NCBI GenBank assembly: GCA_043228905.1
Contig: JBHGNT010000013.1
Span: 5,456,001-5,520,000, forward strand
Reading direction: 5' to 3'
DNA from: Azolla caroliniana
Lineage: Eukaryota; Polypodiophyta
DNA length: 64,000 nt
The position numbers and the translations under genes were made by a program. Shown piece by piece: positions 55,504-64,000 of the stretch. The notes under the pieces were generated by a model, which worked only from the letters and a program-made list of their open reading frames with translations, made no database searches and had not been told where the DNA came from. Numbering within the stretch: the stretch's first letter is position 1; each line of letters opens with the position of its first letter.

Positions 55504-56940
55504 ATGGATAGAGGAATGGCGACCTCGCTACCAACAAAGAAGCTCGACAGAACCAACTACGCGTCTTGGTCCTCTGTGGAAGGAGCTAATGATGCGGCAC
55601 CCGAATCGACACAGAGAGACTTCCCGTCGTGGGAGCAATCGGCGAGCAAGGTATTATACTGCTTCGAGTCGTGTGTGGGCGAACAGCTATTGAGCTATGT
55701 TCGGGATGCAAAGACGACGAAGGGTGCGTGGGAAAATCTGAAGAAGATTTTCGCCGTGAGCACCACAGCCAGGAAGCTTTAGCTCCGACAGGAGTTGAGC
55801 AACCTACGACAACGCGACTTGTCGGTGGTGGACTATACCTCGAAGATCAAGGATATTTGCAACTCCCTCGCCTCCGTAGAGGTGAACATCGAGGAGAGCG
55901 AGATGGTCCAGATCTGTCTCGGAGGCTTGGCGTCAAAGTTTGGAGCGTTCCGAACGGCTGTGTGTACCCAGGAGAATACGCCATCCTTTTTCGACTTACA
56001 GTCAAAGCTCCTGGTAGAGGAGAACACGCGGGTGCGTCTACAAGCACGCACACCGACAACAGAATGCTGTACACGGAGGGAGATAGGCCCCGTGGACGTG
56101 GAGGACGAGGCGAGTCGGCACGCAATGGAGGCAGCCGACGAGATCCAGGAAGAAGGCACCGAAGTGATGCCGACAGCAACTCCGGACCCTCCGGAAACAG
56201 GGGGAGTCGAAGCGATTAGAACCGGCAAGGGAAGGCCATCGCGGAATGCTGGTACTATGGCAAGAAAGGCCACAGGGAAAGTGAGTGCTGGAAGAAGCGC
56301 GCCGATTCGGAGAGAACCGGTTCCGGAAACGGCTCCGGACATACCGACAAGGGAAATCGGCAGCATCGCACTATGCCGAAGACTTCGGGAGAGCCGGAGA
56401 AGGGTCTGCCTTCGTGACGAGACACGAAGCAAACTCAATGAAACAGACCACCTCGAGATCGGATGAGGTGTGGTACGTAGACTCCGGCGCGTGAAACCAA
56501 ATGACGAGCCATAAGAAGTGGTTCTTGTACCTTGAAAAACCGATACAACCTGGAGTAGTCGCAACTGGAGACGACACTCCGCATCCGATCGCGAATGTCG
56601 GAGAAGTTCGCCTTAGCCATGTCGGGCAGAAAGGGAAACTCATGGACGTGTTGGACGTTCCAACAATCACGAAGAACTTGGTCTCGGTCGGACAGATCGT
56701 CGACCAAGGGATGGAGGTCCGGTTTACACATCTCGGGTGCTTCATTCAGGAAGAAGGCCGTGTGATTGTGCCCTTCGAGAGGATGTTCATCCTCGACTCC
56801 ACTGACGGCGGCACCGCAATGTTCGCGAAGGGACAAAAATCTGAGTTGGACATCGACTTGTGGCACAAGCGGATAGGCCACATCAACTACCAGCGGCTTC
56901 AAGATCTGCAATCGAAACAGGTAGTGTTCGGATTGCCCAA
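55504..56940 (+). pseudogene. Copia E gag-protease-pre-integrase
   Basis: Gag starts MDRGMATSLPTKKLDRTNYA at 55504. About 40 residues (the KMHQYLLG part) are deleted after ASWS. A TAG at 55780-55782 replaces a Gln codon of relatives, and a shift occurs near 56035. The knuckle reads CWYYGKKGHRESEC, so the second Cys is Tyr. The protease reads WYVDSGA followed by TGA (56492-56494). The pre-integrase (LVSVGQIVDQGMEVRFTHLG, then DIDLWHKRIGHINYQRLQDL) is open to 56945 and shows what B looked like before the gypsy insertions. Confidence 0.89.
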
Positions 56941-58990
56941 AGTGTCGACGCATGACCTATATTTCGGAATGAAGCCGAACTTGCGACACTTGAGGGTGTT
57001 CGGTAGCATTGCGTATGTGCATGTACCGAAGGAGAAAAGGAGGAAGGTGGACACAGAGGCCGAGAAATGCATCTTGGTGGGTTACTCGGACGAGCAGAAG
57101 GGTTATAAGTGCTATAACCCTCGCACCAAACAAGCGTGTGTTAGCCGCGACGTTGTGTTTGACGAGTCTGCGTCCTGGTACCAGCCCCCGACTCCAATCC
57201 GAGCTCTGACGATGAGGTCAGCGAGGCCGAGATGCCTCCGCATGAGCCCGAAATCGAGACCCGCGAAGAGAGTCCGATTTCACTCCGTTTAAGTGGACCG
57301 ATTGGACGACTGAGTCTGTACGACCAGTCCGATGAAGAGTCGGCGAGTAGTGGAGACTCGATCGTGCATTCCCCGCGCAGGAAGCCGAGGAGACGGCTTA
57401 CGCGCAAAGAGAAAGGGAAGAAAAAGGTATCGGATTCCGGCACGGATAGGAACGAGTCAGACCGACGCGAGTCCAACTCCGAGGGAACCGGTGATGGGTC
57501 TTTAAAGGTGAAGTCCGCGTCGACCAAGAAGGCCTCGACATTGGCTAATGTGAGATTACGCCGATCTACCCGCCAGAAGAATCCTATTTTGCGGTTCGGA
57601 TACAACGAGTACATGGCGCATCATTATGCGTACATGACCCGTGTAGCGGAAGTGCATGAGCCGAAGAGCTACGCAGAAGTGGCTAAAGACGCGAATTGGC
57701 GTGCCGCGATGGAGGAAGAGATGCACGCATTGGCAGAGAACGAGACCTGGGACCTGGTTGACGCACCAAGAGGGGTAAAACCAATCAGGTGTAGGTGGGA
57801 GTACAAGGTCAAGGACAACACTGATGGCTCGGTCAACCGATACAAGGCTCGACTAGTGGCAAAGGGCTACGCGCAGAAACACGGCATCGACTACGATGAG
57901 ACATTTGCGCCGGTCGCGAAAATGACGACCGTCCGTGTTTTGCTCACCGTAGCCGCAGCCAAGGGGTGGCACCTACATCAGATGGATGTAAAGAATGCAT
58001 TCCTACAAGGTGACCTTGAGGAACAGGTGTACATGGTACAACCCCCCAGATTTCACTACGGAACAAACTCCTCGGTAGTATGCCGACTGAAGAAGTCCCT
58101 TTACGAACTGAAGCAAGCCCCGCGTGCCTGGAACGCGAAGATCACGCAGCAACTGTGTCGGATGGGCTTCGTCACGTCAAAATCGGACTCTTCCCTGTTC
58201 ATCCGGAAAGGTCGACTCGAACCGGTCAGTATTTTGCTATATGTTGATGACTTGGTCATCACCGGCGTCGACCTAGGTGAAATCGACCACGCCAAGCTCC
58301 AGCTTGCGGTATCGTTCGACATGAAGGATCTGGGGGACCTTCATTACTTCCTTGGGATCGAAGTGATCCGTACCCCCGAAGGCATATTGACCAGCCAACG
58401 TCATTACGTGCTGAGTATGCTCTTCAAATTCGGGATGGCCGACTGTAAGTCCGTCTCGACTCCTCTAGAGACAGAACCGTCAAGCTTCGTCCCGATACGG
58501 GAAAGGTATGCGACCCGACCAGGTTCCGACAAATTATCGGAAGCCTCATATACTTGACCATCACCCGACCCGACCTCAGTTATCCGGTCGGAGTGATCAG
58601 TCAATTCATGGCGCGACCTACCAAGGAGCACCTTCAGTGTGCGCAACGCATACTTCGGTATGTCAACGGCACTAAGGACCAGGGACTGCTATATCGAACC
58701 GGTGCAGCCGCGCAGTTAGTCGGCTACACCGATGCTGATTGGGCTGGCAACGCCGCCGATCGCCGATCCACGTCCGGATACTCGTTCTCCCTCGGGAGTG
58801 CCGCGATCGCGTGGAGCAGTAAGAAGGGGCCGACAGTTGCACTATCGAGCACCGAAGCTGAGTACCGAGGAGCGGCTGTCGCGACATGCGAAGCCATATG
58901 GTTGAAGCGGCTCCTTAAGGACCTGCAAGAGGAGGTGTCAAATCCGACGATGATCTACTGCGACAACCTCAGCAACATCCAGCTCGCGAA
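56941..58990 (+). pseudogene. Copia E integrase C-terminus, RT and RNase H
   Basis: GLPKVS jumps straight to THDLYFGMKPNLRHLRVFGS, so the whole integrase D,D,E core is missing. The C-terminus (YSDEQKGYKCYNP) and a Ser/Arg-rich linker lead into RT, open over 57232-58557: [71 protein letters not shown] (58240-58262) and DLGDLHYFLGIEVIRTPEG. A shift near 58480 moves to the RNase H frame (58554 onward): GYTDADWAGNAADRRSTSGY, SSTEAEYRGAAVATCEAIWL and IYCDNLSNIQLAKN, where it ends at about 58990. RT is complete and its motifs are intact, but a frameshift separates it from RNase H. Confidence 0.9.
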
Positions 58991-59631
58991 AAATGACGGG
59001 AACCCAACGTTCCTTATGCGCGACGCTCGGCCACAACCGAGCTTAGAATGATACACAGAAGACGGGAAATAAAGCACGACAAGAAGAAGGAAAGAATACA
59101 CAGGAGGTTTACGTGGAAAACCCCAAACTAGGGGAAAAACCACGGCAACCCACGGGATGCAAACTGTCACTATGTGGGAATATACAACAGTGAGTTCACT
59201 GAGGCACCAACCTCGTGCTCACAAATCTTCGCCACAGGCGGCGGTTACAACAGAGGTAACGACCTCTTTCTCTTTCTCTCTCTCTATGTACAGTTACGCA
59301 CGCTAATCTCATGCAAAACAGAAAACGACAACAACACCCTAAAAAGGTTTGCCCTAAGTCATATTTATACTAATATGACTTTTTGGCTATTTACAAATAT
59401 AGCCTCGATGGACTATCAAAAAACATATTTACGAATATGTCTCTTCATCCGGTTCTGGGTAGCCGGGTACTCTTCATCCGGTCTTCACCGGGTCTGCATC
59501 ATCCGACACTCGGTAGCCGGGTACTCCTCATCCAGTCTTCACCGGGTCTGCATCATCCGACTCTCCGTGGCCGGGTACTCCTCATCCGGTTCATACCGGG
59601 TCTATACCATCCAGCTCTCCGTAGCCGGGTA
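58991..59631 (-). repeat. Copia F LTR fragment with tandem repeats
   Basis: Minus-strand LTR sequence similar to the solo LTR at 48974: the leader (GGTTTTTCCCCTAGTTTGGG), a TATA region (59360-59385) and a U3 with about three imperfect 57-60 bp repeats (GTAGCCGGGTACTCCTCATC, 59458-59631 on the plus strand). It is interrupted at 59631 by gypsy D and continues outside the window. The right-hand junction with copia E at about 58990 is approximate. Confidence 0.78.
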
Positions 59632-60050
59632 TGTTATTCTCTGACCGGACAAGGCCTAACACAAGGTGTCACGGAGACACTTCACCAAAGGGTGATTACG
59701 GCATAGGATTAAGATTCAACGCTTACACCGACTTACGTAGGTTACACGATTAGAGTGCTTTGGTTAATTACACGCGTAAGATATAACAGTAAGTACAGAA
59801 CGGAAATCAATACAGAAGTATAAACACCATATGCTCTATTAATTATCCGTTGCGCTTACAATGGGGTCCGGGCCTTTAAATAGGTTTCCGGCCCGTAGTA
59901 CAAAACGGTGCATATCGCACCTATTCGGGATCCGTCCGGATCTGGAACGGCATACCGTTTCCAGTCCGTCCGTCCACACTATGTTTATTTACAACCATAC
60001 TTAATTAATTCCTTCACTCCGTATTTTGGACTCCTTGCCGGCCGGTAACA
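59632..60050 (-). repeat. Gypsy D 3' LTR
   Basis: 419 bp, minus strand TGTTACCGGCCGGCAAGG to GAGAATAACA, closely matching both LTRs of gypsy C. Confidence 0.95.
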
Positions 60051-60102
60051 CATGGCACGCCCGTGGGACAGTACCTTGTACGTCGAACCCTTCTCAGCCC
60101 CT

Positions 60103-62687
60103 TCATTGTTCACCCAAATTGTCCAAAATACTTTGTTCTAGAGTTTCCACTTGTTCTTCCGGTTGTGGTTGTTGCGGCTGTGCTTGCTGCTGCTGCTGTG
60201 GTTGCGGTTGGGACTGAGGCTGCTCCGGCTGCTCTATAGGCGGCTGCTCCGTTTGTTTCTCTGACTCCGGCATCTCTGTTTGACTGCTTCCGGTCCGGTC
60301 TCCTTCTAGTAACGGTTCCTCATCACTGAGGTTGACCGTAACCGGTGCTCGTTCTTTCTCTTCCCGGATCCGGGACCTCTCGTAGCTTTCAAACTGGATC
60401 TGCGCCTCCAGCCTGTCGTCGTCCAGCTGAGCTACAAGTTGCCGGACTTGCCCTAGTTGGTCGTCTGCCAAGGCTTGAAAGTCTTCGGCCAGCTCATCTC
60501 TTATGCCGGTGAAGTCTTCGGAAGTTAGCATATAGCAATCATCTCCCTCCTTCCGCCGGTTCTCAACGTCGGCCCGGAGCAATTGGAGTTCCGCCGCGTT
60601 CGTGGCCCACTTGGTCCACCATTTGACGGAACCGTTGTCAATCAAGCTCTTGGTCTGGTTCAACCAGGCCTGCATGATATCCTGGATGCGACTTGCTCCC
60701 ATTTGCGCTCTGCTTTCCACCACTTGTCGCTCCTCCTTCAACTGCTTGATGAGATTAGCCGTATCCTCCGCCTGCTCTCTGTAGCGCGTCAACTGCCCTT
60801 GATATGTTGTCTGCAGCCTCTGCAGTACCTCCGCCACTCTTTCTTTTTCCGCCTGCTGTTGCCTGAGGAGCTCTGTCCGAACCTTCTCCGCCTCTTCCAA
60901 CCGTCTTCTGGTTTCCGCTTGTTCCTTAGCGTATGCCGTTGTGGTCCGATCAACTGCTTGCCGGAGCTCATCTGTCCGTTCCTTGTGCTCCGTTTGCAAC
61001 CGTTTATATTCCCGGTGCAAGTGCTCAAATTCCTCCGTTTTTTGTTTGAGCTTGCCGTTGATCTGGCGATGGTTCCGGTCCTCCCGGTCCTTTACCTGCC
61101 GTAGTTCCTCTTTCAGGCGCTCTACTTCTGTTTCGGCGTTCCTCCGGAGCCTGTCCTTCTCTTGCAGCATTTTCTCCTTCTCCTCCTTGAGCCGGTCGTA
61201 TGCTTGGTGGCCTTTCCGTAAGCTCTCCTCGGCCCGGCGTAGATTCTCAGCAGTCTTTTTGAGTTCTGCCTCCGTTGCCGTCTTCAATTCTCTTTCGCTA
61301 GCTCATCCTTTACGTCCGCAAGCTCTTGGGCTTGTGCCGCATTTCTCTCCGGAACGGTTTCCGTTGCCGGGGTCTGATTGCTATGTACAGGTTGATCTGA
61401 CACTTTATTCTGTACATTGCCCGGAGTCACCGGTGCTTGGACTTGTGTTGTCAAAGCCATTTGAGCCATTTCCCTTGTGACCCTGTCCAAGTCTTGTTCA
61501 AGGCTCCGGATTCTGGACCGGGCCGTCTCCAGATCTACGGTTGTGACGAGCAACCGTTCGTGGTGCGCTCTCTCCTCCGCCTCTATGTACTCGACCACTC
61601 CGGCGATTTGCTCGCCAACCCACCGTAGCCACATGCTACTGGTGCCTTGCTGCTGTACTGGTCCTACTCCTTGGCCGCCGTGTGTGCTGGCTGGGCTCGC
61701 CGGCTGTTGAGTTCCGGTTCTCGCCGTCTCCGGAGCCGTTGGAATGACTTCTTCTATAGAAGTCGACAAGGCCGGTTTCATACGCACCGGTTCCGGTTCC
61801 TCCCTTGTGGTTTGCTCAGGTTGAGTTGGGGGCGTTTCTTCCTCTTGCGGGTACGAACGCTCCCCCGCTGTCCCGGCGGTCCTACTTCTTGACCGTCGTT
61901 GGAGGTGCTCTTCTGCCTCCTCCGTTTCCTCTTCCTGGGTAACGGCATGTTTCTGTGCCGTCAAGGGTTCCGGTTCCTTCTGTCCCGGTCGCCGTATGGT
62001 TATCTTAACGGGTCGGACCGGTGACACCTCCTCCGGTTCTGGGACCCGTTTCTTCCCTTTCGTCGCCTTCGACGCCAGCAGCTGCTGTCGTTTAGACGCG
62101 GGTTTCGAGGTGCTTCCTTCCGATAATCTTGGCCGCTTCTTTGGCTGGACGGTCTCGACCGGCGGCACTAGCAATGTTATCCACTGAGCTACGGCATGCC
62201 ACAGCTTCCGGCCCTCCTTGCCGTCCTTTCCTCGTACCATGTCGATTGCCGCGCACAAACCGTCTGCAATCAACACCGGCCAATCCACCTTGGTCCCTTC
62301 ATAGGTGGCTATGATCATCCCTGCCCGATTTTTTGGCATGACAGGGGGTCGGGGGTACACGTGGCCGTACTCATGGAGCACTCGAGCTATCTCCCTGAAT
62401 AGCGGATCTTCGCCGCCCTGCGTTCGATAGCCTTTGCCGGCAACAGAGTACTCACCGAAATATCGGATGAGTTGCTCCGAGGTTGGGTTATCGATCTGAA
62501 AGATACCTCCCTCCGGAAGGCCTGTTAGCGCACGGATCGCTTCCTCGGTGATGACCTCTGTGTCGAGTTCCTAGATGACCCAATCTGCTTCTCTGTGCGA
62601 TGGTGCCTCCATGATGGTCAAGAACCCATCCAGTCCGTGTTGCCTGAACCATTTCCTGGCCGCTTCCGACAGCGTTTGTGGTTCCAT
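60103..62687 (-). pseudogene. Gypsy D accessory ORF: coiled-coil protein
   Basis: The likely start is MEPQTLSEAARKWFRQHGLD at 62687, the counterpart of MDCQTLSEAAKKW in gypsy A; an upstream in-frame Met at 62909 also exists. The N-terminal domain reads TEEAIRALTGLPEGGIFQID, SEQLIRYFGEYSVAGKGYRT and ARVLHEYGHVYPRPPVMPKN, then VDWPVLIADGLCAAIDMV. After the disordered linker the coiled coil and Gln-rich tail match C closely and end ILDNLGEQ at 60103. Two breaks: a TAG at about 62573-62571 (WVI then stop), and a 26-bp deletion near 61303 relative to C that shifts the frame. With A it shows the full-length architecture: globular head, disordered linker, long coiled coil, Gln-rich tail. Confidence 0.86.
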
Positions 62688-63016
62688 GTCTGCTTCGAGG
62701 TCGAGGGAAGATGGCGAGGTAGAGTGGTGATGAGAGTGAGAGCGAGAGAGAGAGCGTTCCGAACGTGGGGGTTCTCTGAGTGCAGGTTCGCGTTTGCTAA
62801 GCTTCCACTGCCTTGGTGCTTCTGTGCTTCTTGGCTCGCGAAATGAAAAAAGGTCTCCATGCGTTCTGCTTCTTCTCTGTGCGTCTTGGCGCCTTTTTCG
62901 AGCATGCACACGTCGTGTACCAATTTAGTATTAAGTAGCGTGGCGACACTTAAATGCCCACTACGTACCTTTTCGCTCCTTGCTTTCACGTCCGTTCATA
63001 CCTCGATTTTTAATGA

Positions 63017-63038
63017 TTTTTTTTTTTTTTTTTTTTTT
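63017..63038 (-). repeat. A-tract between pol and accessory ORF
   Basis: A run of 22 A on the element strand. Gypsy C has AAATAAATAAAT repeats at the same place (about 16440-16466) and gypsy A a run of about 17 A at 9650-9666. Confidence 0.85.
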
Positions 63039-63064
63039 CTTTCTCTTAATGACGGTATGTGATC

Positions 63065-64000
63065 TTACACATCCGTAGGTCCCTTCGGACCCTTACCGTT
63101 TTCCTTACGGGTTGCCGTGTCTTCCTTCGCATCTGCTACGGGTTCCCCGTCGTCTTTTTCTTCCATCCGTACCGTTCCCGGTATAGTGCCGCTGGGCTGC
63201 ATAAACGGGTTCTTTGGCATCGGTCCTTTATAGGGCTTTAGTCTAAATCCGTTGACCCACTTGCCTAGCACTTCACCGGCAAGTGTCCCTAACTGATAGG
63301 ACCCGTTGTATTCCCGTGTCAGCCAATACGGGCCTGTCCATCTAAACCGGAGTTTACCCGGCATCTTGCCCATCCTCGTTTGGAATACTAGCACCGGCTT
63401 TCCGATTTCAAACATCTTCTCATTACCTTTCCGGTGACGGTCGACGAACGCTTTCCGTCGTTGTTGCTCCAGTTCCATGTGTAGGATGTTGGCCAGCCGT
63501 TGCTCCTCCAGTTCGCATAGTGCTGCTAGCCGCGTTTCCTCCGACTCCTTTTCATTCAGCCGTTCTCGTAGTTGGATCCGTAAGCTTGGTACCTGAAACT
63601 CCACCGGCATGACCGCCTCTAAGCCGAACGCTAACCGGAACGACGTTGTCCGGATACTTGTTTTGTATGCCGTTCGGTACGCCCATAGCGCGCTATGGAG
63701 CTTTGTATCCCAGTCCGTCCGGTTTTCATTGACGATTTTGCGGAGAATGTTCTGCAACGTTTTGTTGGTGGACTCTGCTAACCCGTTCGCTTGTGGGTAG
63801 TACGGTGTGCTCCGTTTATGGACCACGGCATAGAACGTTGTTAAGCTTTCAACTACCTGGCCGAGGAAGTGCCCTCCTTGGTCGCTGATTAATTCAATCG
63901 GACATCCATATCGGCACCAAATGTTCTCGTACAGGAATTTTGCTGTGGATGACGCGGTATTGTCTCTCAAGGCCTTAGCCTCCACCCATTTAGTGCAATA
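63065..64000 (-). CDS. Gypsy D pol, integrase C-terminal half (runs off the window)
   Basis: Open to the window edge. It covers the integrase core from about KWVEAKALRDNTASSTAKFL through CPIELISDQGGHF (second Asp), YYPQANGLAESTNKTLQNIL (Glu) and the C-terminal region VLVFQTRMGKMPGKLRFRWT, GPYWLTREYNGSYQLG, ending GPKGPTDV at 63065. It is nearly identical to gypsy C pol and undamaged in the part seen. No chromodomain follows. The Met at 63985 is internal and not the start. Confidence 0.93.
   Translation of the reverse strand, partial: YCTKWVEAKALRDNTASSTAKFLYENIWCRYGCPIELISDQGGHFLGQVVESLTTFYAVVHKRSTPYYPQANGLAESTNKTLQNILRKIVNENRTDWDTKLHSALWAYRTAYKTSIRTTSFRLAFGLEAVMPVEFQVPSLRIQLRERLNEKESEETRLAALCELEEQRLANILHMELEQQRRKAFVDRHRKGNEKMFEIGKPVLVFQTRMGKMPGKLRFRWTGPYWLTREYNGSYQLGTLAGEVLGKWVNGFRLKPYKGPMPKNPFMQPSGTIPGTVRMEEKDDGEPVADAKEDTATRKENGKGPKGPTDV

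Larger units (their letters stand above)
54975..58990 (+). mobile_element. Copia E, 5' LTR to RNase H
   Basis: 5' LTR, perfect primer site, gag, protease, pre-integrase, integrase C-terminus, RT and RNase H, related to copia B. The integrase core is deleted. RNase H is cut at about 58990 by a minus-strand copia F LTR, so the 3' LTR is outside the window. Confidence 0.92.
59632..64000 (-). mobile_element. Gypsy D, 3' part of an element closely related to gypsy C
   Basis: 3' LTR (59632-60050), accessory ORF and the end of pol are present; the rest lies beyond the right edge. The LTR is the same length as that of C (419 bp) with few differences. The preceding GGGTA (59627-59631) should be its target duplication. 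It keeps the accessory ORF N-terminus that C has lost. Confidence 0.95.

Overview
This window looks like nuclear DNA from a land plant with a repeat-rich genome. It is almost wholly made of nested and decayed LTR retrotransposons. The evidence is Ty1/copia elements primed by a TGGTATCAGAGC-type site (initiator tRNA-Met), several Ty3/gypsy lineages, TG...CA long terminal repeats (LTRs) with 5-bp target duplications, a tandem array of tRNA-Asp-like units with pol III box A and box B, and a segment carrying a plant-mitochondrial-type group II intron domain V. I found no host protein gene that I can support. The species cannot be named from sequence alone.

Left third (1-26782): an old copia element, called A0, survives as an integrase fragment (890-1588) that resumes at 26655. 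A full-length copia element, B (1589-26654, target duplication AGAAG), sits inside it. B was hit twice within about 140 bp of its own sequence: by gypsy A (3305-13312, plus strand, duplication GTGTC, 20 differences in 459 LTR bases) and by gypsy C (13453-22815, minus strand, duplication GTGGG, 7 differences in 419). Removing A and C restores B's pre-integrase region. A and C each encode one long gag-pol frame, followed on the same strand by an extra ORF for a large coiled-coil protein.

Middle (26783-45865): a decayed gypsy K is fused to the end of copia J. Next come a GA microsatellite, a chimeric copia LTR/RT piece (repeated at 36151), a mitochondrial-like segment with a textbook domain V, a 1.85-kb copia deletion derivative L (duplication CTTAT), fragments of gypsy I, a 5'-truncated gypsy H whose reverse transcriptase has lost its catalytic motif, a coiled-coil relic, and five tRNA-Asp-like units, two of them in identical 316-bp repeats.

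Right third (45866-64000): copia G (minus) carries an LTR-like insert with heat-shock elements and a TATA box, a 630-bp solo LTR, and a 5' LTR interrupted by a captured copia pol fragment. Beyond it lie a copia M gag with its LTR, a chromovirus-type integrase fragment, copia E (reverse transcriptase and RNase H largely readable, integrase core deleted), part of a copia F LTR, and the 3' part of gypsy D, a close relative of C that runs off the right edge.

The elements would have worked as autonomous retrotransposons: LTR promoter, tRNA-primed reverse transcription, Gag particle, protease, RT/RNase H and integrase. Most copies here are dead. C and D are the youngest and best preserved gypsy copies, and their accessory coiled-coil ORF is the most interesting protein in the window.
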